NCBI GenBank assembly: GCA_001799695.1
Contig: MGTY01000110.1
Coordinates: forward strand, 1-64,000
Direction: 5' to 3'
Source: Elusimicrobia bacterium GWA2_69_24
GTDB taxonomy: Bacteria > Elusimicrobiota > Elusimicrobia > UBA1565
DNA: 64,000 nucleotides
Shown here one piece after another: positions 57,808 through 64,000 of this stretch. Within the stretch, counting starts at the first letter, position 1; the number at the start of each line of letters is the position of its first letter. Below the pieces are notes generated by a model. It saw nothing but the letters and a program-made list of their open reading frames with translations. It was not told the DNA's origin and did not search any database. Position numbers and translations under genes: made by a program.

Positions 57808-60800
57808 ACCCCGTCCGGGGGCTGCTGGTCCTGCTGTGCGCCGTCTCCCTCTGCGCCGCTGAGCCTGCCCCGACCGACGCCCCGCCGCAGGCGGCGACGG
57901 AGGCCCCGAGCCTCGGGCCGACGGGCGCCCCGGCCCTCCTTGCCACGGACTCCCTGCATGCGGCGTCCACGGACACCGCCCAGTCGGTCCCGCTGGATGT
58001 CCCGCCCCTCTTGTCGACGGAGACCACGCATCCGGCAGCGACGGACACCGTACGGCCGGCCGCGGCGGACGCCGCGCCGGCCGTCTTGTCCCCGGCCGCC
58101 GCCCGCCCGCCGCAGGCGTCGACCGCCACCTGGCATCTGGCCTCCTTCCGCCGCCCGCAGGTCGCGCTTTCCTTGCCGCTCCTGGAGCCGCTCGAACGCC
58201 TGCTGCGGCAGGGCGAATTCATCCTCGCCGACGTCGAGGGGCAGGTCGGCCACGGCCGCGGGAAGGAATACCTCTATCAGGTGGCCCGCCCGGCGGTGAA
58301 CGGGAGCGCGGTCGACGCGTCCACGGGTCCCGCGACCCGGGATGCGGCGGTCCTAGCCACGGCGGGCGGGTATCTGCTCCTGCCGGAGGATCCCGGGGCC
58401 GCGGAGCGCCTGACGGCGGCGGCGCGCGATCCGCTATCGTACCGTGACGGCCGGGTCCCGAAGCTCGCCGCGCGCCGGGCGCAGCTGACGGCGACCCCGA
58501 TGCTCGACGGCAGCGTGATCTACTCCTTGAAGTTCCTGGAAGGCCGCGGCGCCGAGTCCTCGGGCTGGCAGAACGTCATGGTCCGGATCTATCGTCTCCG
58601 CAAGGGCTTCCAGGACGTCGAAGCCGTGTTCCTTTATACGGCCCTGGGCGGTGAGGGGCGCATCGCCTGGCTGATGGAAGACTATCATCGCCGCTTCGGG
58701 GACTCCCTCCTCGTGCTCAGCCGGGGCGAATTGTTCAGCTACGGCCCCGGTGCCTCGAGCGGCGCCGCGGCCGGCCTCCAGGCCGAGGGGCTGGGGGTCG
58801 ACGCCGCAGCCCTGGGCTCGGGGGAGCTGGCGCGCTTGCGCGACCTGCTCTCGTATCGGGCGACCCGCGGCGACGGCGGAGTGGCCTTCCTGTCCGCCAA
58901 CCTGGTGTTCTCGAGCGATACGAAGCGCTCCTTGCTTCCGGCCTCCCGGCTCTGGAGCGTGGGCGGGAGGACGGCGGCGGTGTTCGGCTTGACCGACCCG
59001 GAATGGGCCCGGTACATCCAACCGGAACTGGCATCCCAGCTGTCCTTGACCGATCCCATCGCGGCCGCGGCCGCCGTCGTGCCCGCTCTGCGCCGGCAGG
59101 CCGACATCGTCGTGGCGCTGTCCAACCTGCCCGCCAGCGACAACGCTCTGCTCCGGCGGCGGGTCCGGGGGATCGACCTTATCGTGGGGGACTCGTTCCC
59201 TTTCGAGACCGAGACCGGGCTTCCCACCATCACGGTGTCCGACCCGGAGCGCGGGCCCTCCGATGAGGCCCTGCTCGTGACCGCGGACGGCACCGCCATC
59301 GTGTCCCATCTCGAGGTCATGCAGGTCTCCGCTCCCGATGGTCGGACCTCCCTCTCAGTCAAGCAGGAGCACGTTTTCCTGGATGAGTCCGTCCCCGAGG
59401 CTCCGGGGCACGCGGCGCTGCAGCCCGAAAACTACGGGGTCTCCTCCGACACGCGGCCCGCGGTCATCCCCTCGGCCCGGCGCCTGTACGCGGGGACACC
59501 GGCTTCGGCGGGGACCGTCCGGCTGCGGCAGCGGGATTTCTGGACCCTCGCGGCCTCCGTGGCCCTGGGGGCTATCGGCGCCGAGGCGGCCTTCGTCCCG
59601 GTCTTCGGCATCTACGACGATCAATGCTTGGGAGACTACCGGGAGGACACGGTCCGGCAATGGTTCCAGCTCGACGACGAGCTCCGGGTCTTCGAGCTCT
59701 CGGGGAGCGATCTGCAGGCCCTGCTCGGGGAGGTCCGCCGGCAGGAACGCGGGGGAGACGTCCCCAAGGGCGGGCTGTCCCTCGCGGCCGCGGGCTTCGG
59801 CGAGGGCGACACCTTGCACGGCACCGAGATCCAGTCCGGCGCCGTCTACCGGGTCGCGGCCACGGACCGGCTGCTGGCGCGCGCGGGGCAGTTCCCCGCC
59901 TTCGGCCGCGCGGAACGCGTCCAGGGGGCGGGGCCGCTGCGGGAGGTGGTCGCGGCGGGGCTGCGACGGGCCGCGGACTCCGGGCTGTCGGTCGAAGAGT
60001 ACCGGAAGCTGCTGAAAGGGCGGACGCTCTCCGACGACGCTTTCTGGGTGGTCAACTTCCGCGACATCAGCATCAAGGCGACCAACACCAAGGTCGTGAG
60101 CGACCCGGCCTTCGACAACGTATCCAACGCCCGCATCCGCGGCTTCGACGAGCAGCTGATCGGGGGCGTGACCAAGGTGGACGTCGAGCGCACCCGGGGG
60201 AAGTTCCGGTGGACCAACATGCTGGAGCTGGAGTACAGCCGCTCCCGCCTGAGCCCGCCGGGCCAGGCCCCCATCCTGAACACGCCGATGAACCGCTCAT
60301 CCTTGCTCTCGCTGGGCACCCTGAAGGTCGGCGACTTCCCCTGGCATTGGATGGCCCGCTCCTTCGGTCCCTCTTTCGGCGCCCAGTACGAGGGGGACAT
60401 CGAGCGCCTGCCGGGCCTGCGCCGCAAGCACGTGTTCAGCCTCTATCCCGGCGTGGAGCTGTTCAACGGCTCCTGGATCCAATCCTTGGGGGTGGCGGCC
60501 AACCTGCGGCGGGACTTCACCCCGCTCAGCCCGCTCAACGCCTACGGTGTGCGCGTGCGCACCGTGGCCTCGCATTCCGTGGGCGCCAACGTCCTGCAGG
60601 CGGAATGCCTGGCCAACTGGTTCATCCGCACCCGCCGGGACACGACGCAGGACCTGCGGCTGGAGGTCAACGCGATCACCAAGCTCCAGATCCCGATCTA
60701 CAAGCGCCTGACCCTCATCCCTTTCCTGGACTTCTACTACTTCATCCTGAAGGTCCGCCCGGTCTCGGGCTACAGCGCCATCATGGGGATGTCCCTCGGC

Positions 60801-60839
60801 TTCACGAGACTCTGGAAGCCCCAGTTCGAATCCTTCTAA
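57804..60839 (+). CDS. UshA-like (degenerate) protein with C-terminal barrel
   Basis: 1011 residues. Signal peptide, then a Thr/Ala/Pro-rich region (~20-110). Residues ~300-560 recall the metallophosphatase of 5'-nucleotidases (ADIVVALSNLPASDNALLRR, GIDLIVGDSFPF), but the DxH and GNHE metal motifs are not found. Residues ~590-720 match a 5'-nucleotidase C-terminal domain (LFGIYD-like FGIYDDQCLGDYREDTVRQW, FELSGSDLQALL). The last ~240 residues alternate polar and aromatic strands and end PQFESF, as outer-membrane barrels do. Enzyme activity is doubtful. Confidence 0.6.
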   Translation: MNPVRGLLVLLCAVSLCAAEPAPTDAPPQAATEAPSLGPTGAPALLATDSLHAASTDTAQSVPLDVPPLLSTETTHPAATDTVRPAAADAAPAVLSPAAARPPQASTATWHLASFRRPQVALSLPLLEPLERLLRQGEFILADVEGQVGHGRGKEYLYQVARPAVNGSAVDASTGPATRDAAVLATAGGYLLLPEDPGAAERLTAAARDPLSYRDGRVPKLAARRAQLTATPMLDGSVIYSLKFLEGRGAESSGWQNVMVRIYRLRKGFQDVEAVFLYTALGGEGRIAWLMEDYHRRFGDSLLVLSRGELFSYGPGASSGAAAGLQAEGLGVDAAALGSGELARLRDLLSYRATRGDGGVAFLSANLVFSSDTKRSLLPASRLWSVGGRTAAVFGLTDPEWARYIQPELASQLSLTDPIAAAAAVVPALRRQADIVVALSNLPASDNALLRRRVRGIDLIVGDSFPFETETGLPTITVSDPERGPSDEALLVTADGTAIVSHLEVMQVSAPDGRTSLSVKQEHVFLDESVPEAPGHAALQPENYGVSSDTRPAVIPSARRLYAGTPASAGTVRLRQRDFWTLAASVALGAIGAEAAFVPVFGIYDDQCLGDYREDTVRQWFQLDDELRVFELSGSDLQALLGEVRRQERGGDVPKGGLSLAAAGFGEGDTLHGTEIQSGAVYRVAATDRLLARAGQFPAFGRAERVQGAGPLREVVAAGLRRAADSGLSVEEYRKLLKGRTLSDDAFWVVNFRDISIKATNTKVVSDPAFDNVSNARIRGFDEQLIGGVTKVDVERTRGKFRWTNMLELEYSRSRLSPPGQAPILNTPMNRSSLLSLGTLKVGDFPWHWMARSFGPSFGAQYEGDIERLPGLRRKHVFSLYPGVELFNGSWIQSLGVAANLRRDFTPLSPLNAYGVRVRTVASHSVGANVLQAECLANWFIRTRRDTTQDLRLEVNAITKLQIPIYKRLTLIPFLDFYYFILKVRPVSGYSAIMGMSLGFTRLWKPQFESF

Positions 60840-60843
60840 CGGT

Positions 60844-60918
60844 CCCTCTCACCGTCCCGGGGATTAAGTTATTTAAGTAATTGCAGTGGGAATAACTTAA
60901 TCCCCGGGACGGAGAGGG
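60844..60918. terminator. long inverted repeat between convergent genes
   Basis: A perfect 20-bp stem (60854-60873 with 60891-60910) is extended outward by CCCTCTC/GAGAGGG. The loop is 17 nt. It may terminate both convergent transcripts, although there is no standard T-tract. A small mobile element is the alternative. Confidence 0.5.
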
Positions 60919-60926
60919 GGGGCGGG

Positions 60927-61493
60927 TCAGCGGAAGGAGAGGGAGGAGACGAAGGCGTCGAGGATGTCCTTGCCCTTGGCCGGGAGCTGGCCGGGGGATA
61001 CGAGCTCGACCACGAACGCGACCCCGTCGCGCTCGAAGCAGAAGAAACGCTGGGTGTAGCCGCCCGTCGCGTAGCTGCGCTTCATGCTGACGAGGAAGCC
61101 GGGGCGGGAGCCCATGGAGGCCTGGGCCATCTGGAGGTCCTTCACGTTGGAGGCTTTCTTGGCCGGCTTGTAGATCTTCTCGTCGATCAGCCACTTCAGC
61201 TTGTTGCCGCCCTTCAGGGCGTGGGCCCGCACGGTCAAGGTGGATTCCTCCCGGGAGGTCCGGGAGCGGCCGACCAGGGTCAGGATCTTCCCGGGGCCGG
61301 GCTGTTCCTCGGTGATGAGGAATCCCGGTGGGGCGACGCAGGTGAAGCCGTAGCCCGGGTGGCTGCAGGGGGTATCGGCGCCCAGGATCGGGGCGGCGGA
61401 GGCGGGCTGCTGGGCGGGCGGGCGCTGGACGAGCTGGGGGGCCTTGGGATTGCAGCCCGAAAGGAGCAGCAGGGTCACGAGGAGCGCGGGCAC
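60927..61493 (-). CDS. lipoprotein of unknown function
   Basis: 188 residues from GTG 61493 (or 194 from GTG 61511). The lipobox is LLSGC within VPALLVTLLLLSGC. The mature part has a C-x7-C pair (PCSHPGYGFTCVAPPGF) and then a mixed domain ending FVVELVSPGQLPAKGKDILD, FVSSLSFR, which recalls small PsbP/DUF1795-like lipoprotein folds. GTG 61493 overlaps the ompA-like stop (TAGTG), which suggests coupled translation. Confidence 0.65.
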   Translation of the reverse strand: MPALLVTLLLLSGCNPKAPQLVQRPPAQQPASAAPILGADTPCSHPGYGFTCVAPPGFLITEEQPGPGKILTLVGRSRTSREESTLTVRAHALKGGNKLKWLIDEKIYKPAKKASNVKDLQMAQASMGSRPGFLVSMKRSYATGGYTQRFFCFERDGVAFVVELVSPGQLPAKGKDILDAFVSSLSFR

Positions 61494-62008
61494 TAGAACA
61501 CCGATTCCCACCAGCGCTTAGTGGGGATGAACTCCACGCGCCGGTTCTTCTTGCGGTTCTCCTCGCAGTCGTTGGGGGCGATGGGCTTGCGTTTGCCGAA
61601 GCCCTTGGCCTTGATGTATTCGCCCATCACGCCGAGCTGGACCAGATAGGATTTGACGGCCTGGGCCCGCTTCTGGGAGAGCCAGAGGTTGTATTCGTCG
61701 CTGCCGACGTCGCAGGTGTGTCCGAAGACCATCAGCTTGAGGTCGGTGTGGCGGAACATGAGGTCGGCGACCATCTCGAGGGCGACCTTGGATTGGGGCT
61801 TCAGGACCGCCTTGTTGAACTCGAACTCGATGGGGGGGATCTCCTTGCGCTCGATCTTGCGCTGGAGCTCCTGGAACTCCTCCTCGGCCTGCTCCAGTTC
61901 GGCGGATTTCTCCTCTTCCTGATCGCGGGTGATGTCCAGCGGCTTTGCGCGCAGGGGGCTGATTCCGGCCAGGAGCAGGCCGGCGGAAAGGAGCAGGGTC
62001 GTCCGCAT
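61493..62008 (-). CDS. OmpA/Pal-domain protein
   Basis: 171 residues. A signal peptide (TTLLLSAGLLLAGISPLRA) is followed by a charged coiled-coil (EEEKSAELEQAEEEFQELQR) and an OmpA C-terminal peptidoglycan-binding domain: IEFEFNKAVLKPQSKVALE, VFGHTCDVGSDEYNLWLSQK, RAQAVKSYLVQLGV and NRKKNRRVEF. The binding Asp/Arg pair positions look intact. No lipobox is seen. A TGAACA-17-TACTCT promoter ends 6 nt before ATG 62008. Confidence 0.88.
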   Translation of the reverse strand: MRTTLLLSAGLLLAGISPLRAKPLDITRDQEEEKSAELEQAEEEFQELQRKIERKEIPPIEFEFNKAVLKPQSKVALEMVADLMFRHTDLKLMVFGHTCDVGSDEYNLWLSQKRAQAVKSYLVQLGVMGEYIKAKGFGKRKPIAPNDCEENRKKNRRVEFIPTKRWWESVF

Positions 62009-62014
62009 GGCTTC

Positions 62015-62043
62015 AGAGTAACAATCGACGGGGGTCCTGTTCA
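62015..62043 (-). promoter_or_regulatory. promoter of the OmpA-like gene
   Basis: On the minus strand TGAACA (62038-62043), a 17-bp spacer and TACTCT (62015-62020). ATG follows 6 nt later. Part overlaps the upstream region of tRNA-Arg, whose -10 is at 62060. Confidence 0.45.
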
Positions 62044-62059
62044 AGGGGCTCCAATGTGG

Positions 62060-62065
62060 TACAAT
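62060..62065 (+). promoter_or_regulatory. -10 box of tRNA-Arg
   Basis: TACAAT lies 18 bp before the mature tRNA-Arg 5' end. TGTTCA (62038-62043) is 16 bp upstream and is the same hexamer used by the divergent OmpA-like promoter. Confidence 0.5.
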
Positions 62066-62083
62066 GGACTCCTTCCATTTTAC

Positions 62084-62155
62084 GCGCCCATGGTGAAATG
62101 GATATCACGACAGCCTCCGGAGCTGTAAGTCTAGGTTCGATTCCTAGTGGGCGCA
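62084..62155 (+). tRNA. tRNA-Arg (anticodon CCG)
   Basis: Acceptor GCGCCCA/TGGGCGC, anticodon stem ACAGC/GCTGT with loop CTCCGGA (anticodon CCG), and T-arm CTAGGTTCGATTCCTAG. The discriminator is A. CCA is not encoded. Confidence 0.95.
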
Positions 62156-62163
62156 ATTCTTCC

Positions 62164-62346
62164 TCACCACCCTTCGAAGGCCCGGACTTCCCTGATGGCC
62201 GCCTGGCATTTGTCCGCCCGCATCTCAGGCGTGCAGTCGAAATAGGCGCCGCACCATTCGAGGTTCTTGCCCCAATGCGCGACGCAGCCCAGCGCAAGGA
62301 GGGTGAACGCCGCAGTCAAGGAGCACGACAGTCGGGTCTTTGGCAT
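62164..62346 (-). CDS. tiny lipoprotein
   Basis: 60 residues. MPKTRLSCSLTAAFTLLALGC gives a signal with lipobox ALGC. The mature 39 residues have three more cysteines (LEWCGAYFDC, DKCQAAI) that could form disulfides. The family is unknown. The start is well supported: an exact TTGACA-17-CATAAT promoter ends 7 nt before ATG 62346. It converges with tRNA-Arg. Confidence 0.7.
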   Translation of the reverse strand: MPKTRLSCSLTAAFTLLALGCVAHWGKNLEWCGAYFDCTPEMRADKCQAAIREVRAFEGW

Positions 62347-62353
62347 CCGGACT

Positions 62354-62382
62354 ATTATGAAAACAGGGCGGGGGTCTGTCAA
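62354..62382 (-). promoter_or_regulatory. near-consensus promoter of the tiny lipoprotein
   Basis: On the minus strand TTGACA (62377-62382), a 17-bp spacer and CATAAT (62354-62359). ATG 62346 follows 7 nt later. It is the clearest leaderless promoter in the window. Confidence 0.7.
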
Positions 62383-62401
62383 GCCGGAACGGAACGGGAG
62401 G

Positions 62402-62563
62402 TCAGCGCAGGGCTAGGGAGCGGCTGGTGTCGGAGGTCCAGCGGTAGCTTCGGTTCGCGGCTTTGAAAGTGAGCAGGGTCCGGGGCCGGTCCGATCCCCG
62501 GACGGCGAGCGCTTCGTCACAGAGGAGTCTGGCTAGGAGGGCGCGCTTTCCGTGTCTTCTCAT
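62402..62563 (-). CDS. small basic protein
   Basis: 53 residues (KRALLARLLCDEALAVRGSD, then RPRTLLTFKAANRSYRW), strongly basic. AAAGGGGTAAG precedes ATG 62563; an upstream in-frame ATG at 62635 is less likely. I see no homology. It could be a small regulatory protein or a chance frame. It lies between alaS and the tiny lipoprotein on the same strand. Confidence 0.4.
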   Translation of the reverse strand: MRRHGKRALLARLLCDEALAVRGSDRPRTLLTFKAANRSYRWTSDTSRSLALR

Positions 62564-62657
62564 CTTACCCCTTTCGACATAAGGCCGATGCAAAACCGTC
62601 AATAAAAGCATACACCCTTGCGGGTCCCGATACATGCGGCTGAGTGCCCAGCGGGCG

Positions 62658-64000
62658 CTAGGTCTTAGGACCCAGGAGGGATTTGACGGTCAGGACGAGT
62701 TCCTCCCAGTCGTGGTCGCTGCCGCCGCCCTGGGCGAAGTCCTTGCGCCCGCCGGCGCGTCCGCCCAGCAGGTCGGAGACGGCCTTGGCCAGGGCGGAGG
62801 CGTCGACCCCCTTGGACGTGAGGTCCTGGGTGACGCTGACCACGAAGGAGAGGCGCTTGTTGTCGCTGGACGCGAGGAACACCACGCCGGTCCCCAGCTC
62901 CCGCTTGTAAGTGTCGGCGAGGCTGCGCAGGGTCTGGACCTCTAGCTGGTCGAACTTCTGGACGGCCAGCTTGAGACCGCCGACTTCGAGCAGGACTCGG
63001 CCGAGATTGGCCTGCTGGATGACGCGCTCGCGCTTGAGGTGCTCGAGCTGGGCCGTCAGTTTCTTCTCGAGGTCCCAGAGGTCGGGCATCACCCGGCGGA
63101 TGTCATCGAGGGGGGCCGCGTCGGGATCGGGGATGTCCCGCAGGACGTTGCGGTAGGGCTTCCCGGTCACGGATTGGATCTTGGAGGTGATCTCGATGAA
63201 GCGCAGGATGGAGTGCTTGAGGCCCTCGCGCAGGGCCGTCTCTTCCTGGCGTTTCAGCTCCTCGAGCGCGGGACCAGCCACGGCCTCGATGCGGCGGATG
63301 CCGGCGGCGACGGAGCTCTCCTTGACGATCTTGAAGGTCTGGATCTCCCCGGTCCGGTGGATGTGGGTGCCCCCGCAGAGCTCGAGGCTGTAGCGGTCCA
63401 TGGGATCGTTCCAGCCCTTGGCCGCGATGAGCAGGAAACGCGGGGTCTTGCCGTATTTCTCGCCCAGCAGGGACACGGCCTTGAGCTTGGAGGATTCCTC
63501 GTAAGGGAGCTCCTTCGCCTCCACGGCGAGATCGCTCCGGATGGCTTCGTTCACGATCTCCTCGATGCGCGCGAGCTCGTCCTTGGTGACCGCCTTGCCG
63601 TAGGTGAAATCGAAACGGAGCCGGTTGGACGCCACCATGGACCCGGCCTGCCGGATGGTCGGGCCCAGGATGCGCCGCAGGGCCTCGTTGAGCAGATGGG
63701 TGGCGGTGTGGTGGTAGGCCGTGGTCCGGCGCCGGTCCTGGTCGATGCAGGCATGGACCCGCATACCGGGGCGGATGGTCTTGAAGGCGGTGACGCGGTG
63801 GACGATCAGCTTGGGGTTCGGACGCTGGGTGTCGGTGACCTCCGCGATCTTGCGGTCCTCGTGCAGGTCGTCGAGGAGCACGCCGGCGTCGCCCATCTGG
63901 CCGCCGCTCTCGGGATAGAACGGGGTGCGCAGGAGGATGAGCTCCCCTTCGTCCCCGGGCTCCAACTGCTGGTCCGGGGCGGTCTCGTAAGTCATGCCGG
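62658..64000 (-). CDS. alaS: alanyl-tRNA synthetase, 3' part
   Basis: The C-terminal ~447 residues are in the window; the catalytic core lies beyond the right edge. Visible: LRTPFYPESGGQMGD, the editing-domain zinc motifs HHTATHLLNEALRRILG and CGGTHIHRTGEIQ, a coiled-coil segment, and the DHHA1/C-Ala domain ending with GGRAGGRKDFAQGGG. The editing domain clears Ser- and Gly-tRNA-Ala. The C-terminus is about where the family normally ends. Confidence 0.93.
   Translation of the reverse strand, partial: GMTYETAPDQQLEPGDEGELILLRTPFYPESGGQMGDAGVLLDDLHEDRKIAEVTDTQRPNPKLIVHRVTAFKTIRPGMRVHACIDQDRRRTTAYHHTATHLLNEALRRILGPTIRQAGSMVASNRLRFDFTYGKAVTKDELARIEEIVNEAIRSDLAVEAKELPYEESSKLKAVSLLGEKYGKTPRFLLIAAKGWNDPMDRYSLELCGGTHIHRTGEIQTFKIVKESSVAAGIRRIEAVAGPALEELKRQEETALREGLKHSILRFIEITSKIQSVTGKPYRNVLRDIPDPDAAPLDDIRRVMPDLWDLEKKLTAQLEHLKRERVIQQANLGRVLLEVGGLKLAVQKFDQLEVQTLRSLADTYKRELGTGVVFLASSDNKRLSFVVSVTQDLTSKGVDASALAKAVSDLLGGRAGGRKDFAQGGGSDHDWEELVLTVKSLLGPKT

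Overview
This is a GC-rich bacterial chromosome segment. Coding is dense and often overlapping (ATGA, GTGA and TGATG junctions), and most codon third positions are G or C. The outer-membrane barrels, AsmA protein, OmpA/Pal-type protein, lipoproteins and LysM protein point to a diderm. I infer a member of the Elusimicrobiota, with moderate confidence. The reasons are a pseudopilin-like C-terminal domain with the CTHTDSEGKVW ending, exported enzymes carrying long Ala/Pro/Leu-rich prodomains, and the mix of orphan lipoproteins. No rRNA or marker phylogeny is available here to prove it.

Layout. 0-9.9 kb: tRNA-Gln, exported and lipoprotein orphans, a methyltransferase, a GYF/zinc-ribbon protein, tRNA-Pro, a cNMP-binding protein, a YggU protein and endonuclease III. 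9.9-17.4 kb (minus): a seven-gene block of two paralogous membrane-anchored proteins, a ferredoxin, a C39+NlpC/P60 double peptidase, a GAF-PAS sensor, a six-hairpin glycosidase-like protein and an exported HD-GYP protein. It diverges from a barrel-coiled coil-LysM protein, a degenerate receiver-propeller protein and a PilZ-like protein. 20.4-21 kb: a BrnT/BrnA-like toxin-antitoxin remnant lying between two copies of a dispersed palindrome. 21.8-37.5 kb (plus): gcvT, gcvH, a lipoate ligase, two response regulators, membrane proteins, AsmA, purB, SAM hydrolase, an RlmI-type methyltransferase, an Upf1-like helicase and two glycosyltransferases.

37.5-42.8 kb: a repeat-rich island of 36-bp tandem units, then a VOC-like protein, a NYN nuclease, a barrel-like protein, a coiled-coil protein, alcohol dehydrogenase and a multihaem cytochrome. 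42.9-48.6 kb (plus): a cell-wall operon of mtgA, mreB, namZ, a MurU-AmgK fusion and a MepK-like peptidase, joining wall growth to MurNAc salvage. 48.6-64 kb: a sigma-70 factor, a sulfatase-modifying-factor-like protein, a 385-bp MITE-like element, M28, M36-like and S8 peptidases, a DUF5678-like microprotein, a redox-degenerate thioredoxin fold, a 1011-residue UshA-like/barrel protein, an OmpA protein, tRNA-Arg, small orphans and the 3' part of alaS.

The signal that runs through the window is promoter placement. About seventeen genes on both strands have a TANNNT-like -10 box ending 5-10 nt before the start codon, several with an exact TTGACA at 17-18 nt spacing. This suggests widespread leaderless or nearly leaderless transcripts, alongside ordinary Shine-Dalgarno genes. 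The most system-like loci are the NamZ/MurU-AmgK wall-recycling operon and the seven-gene minus-strand block.
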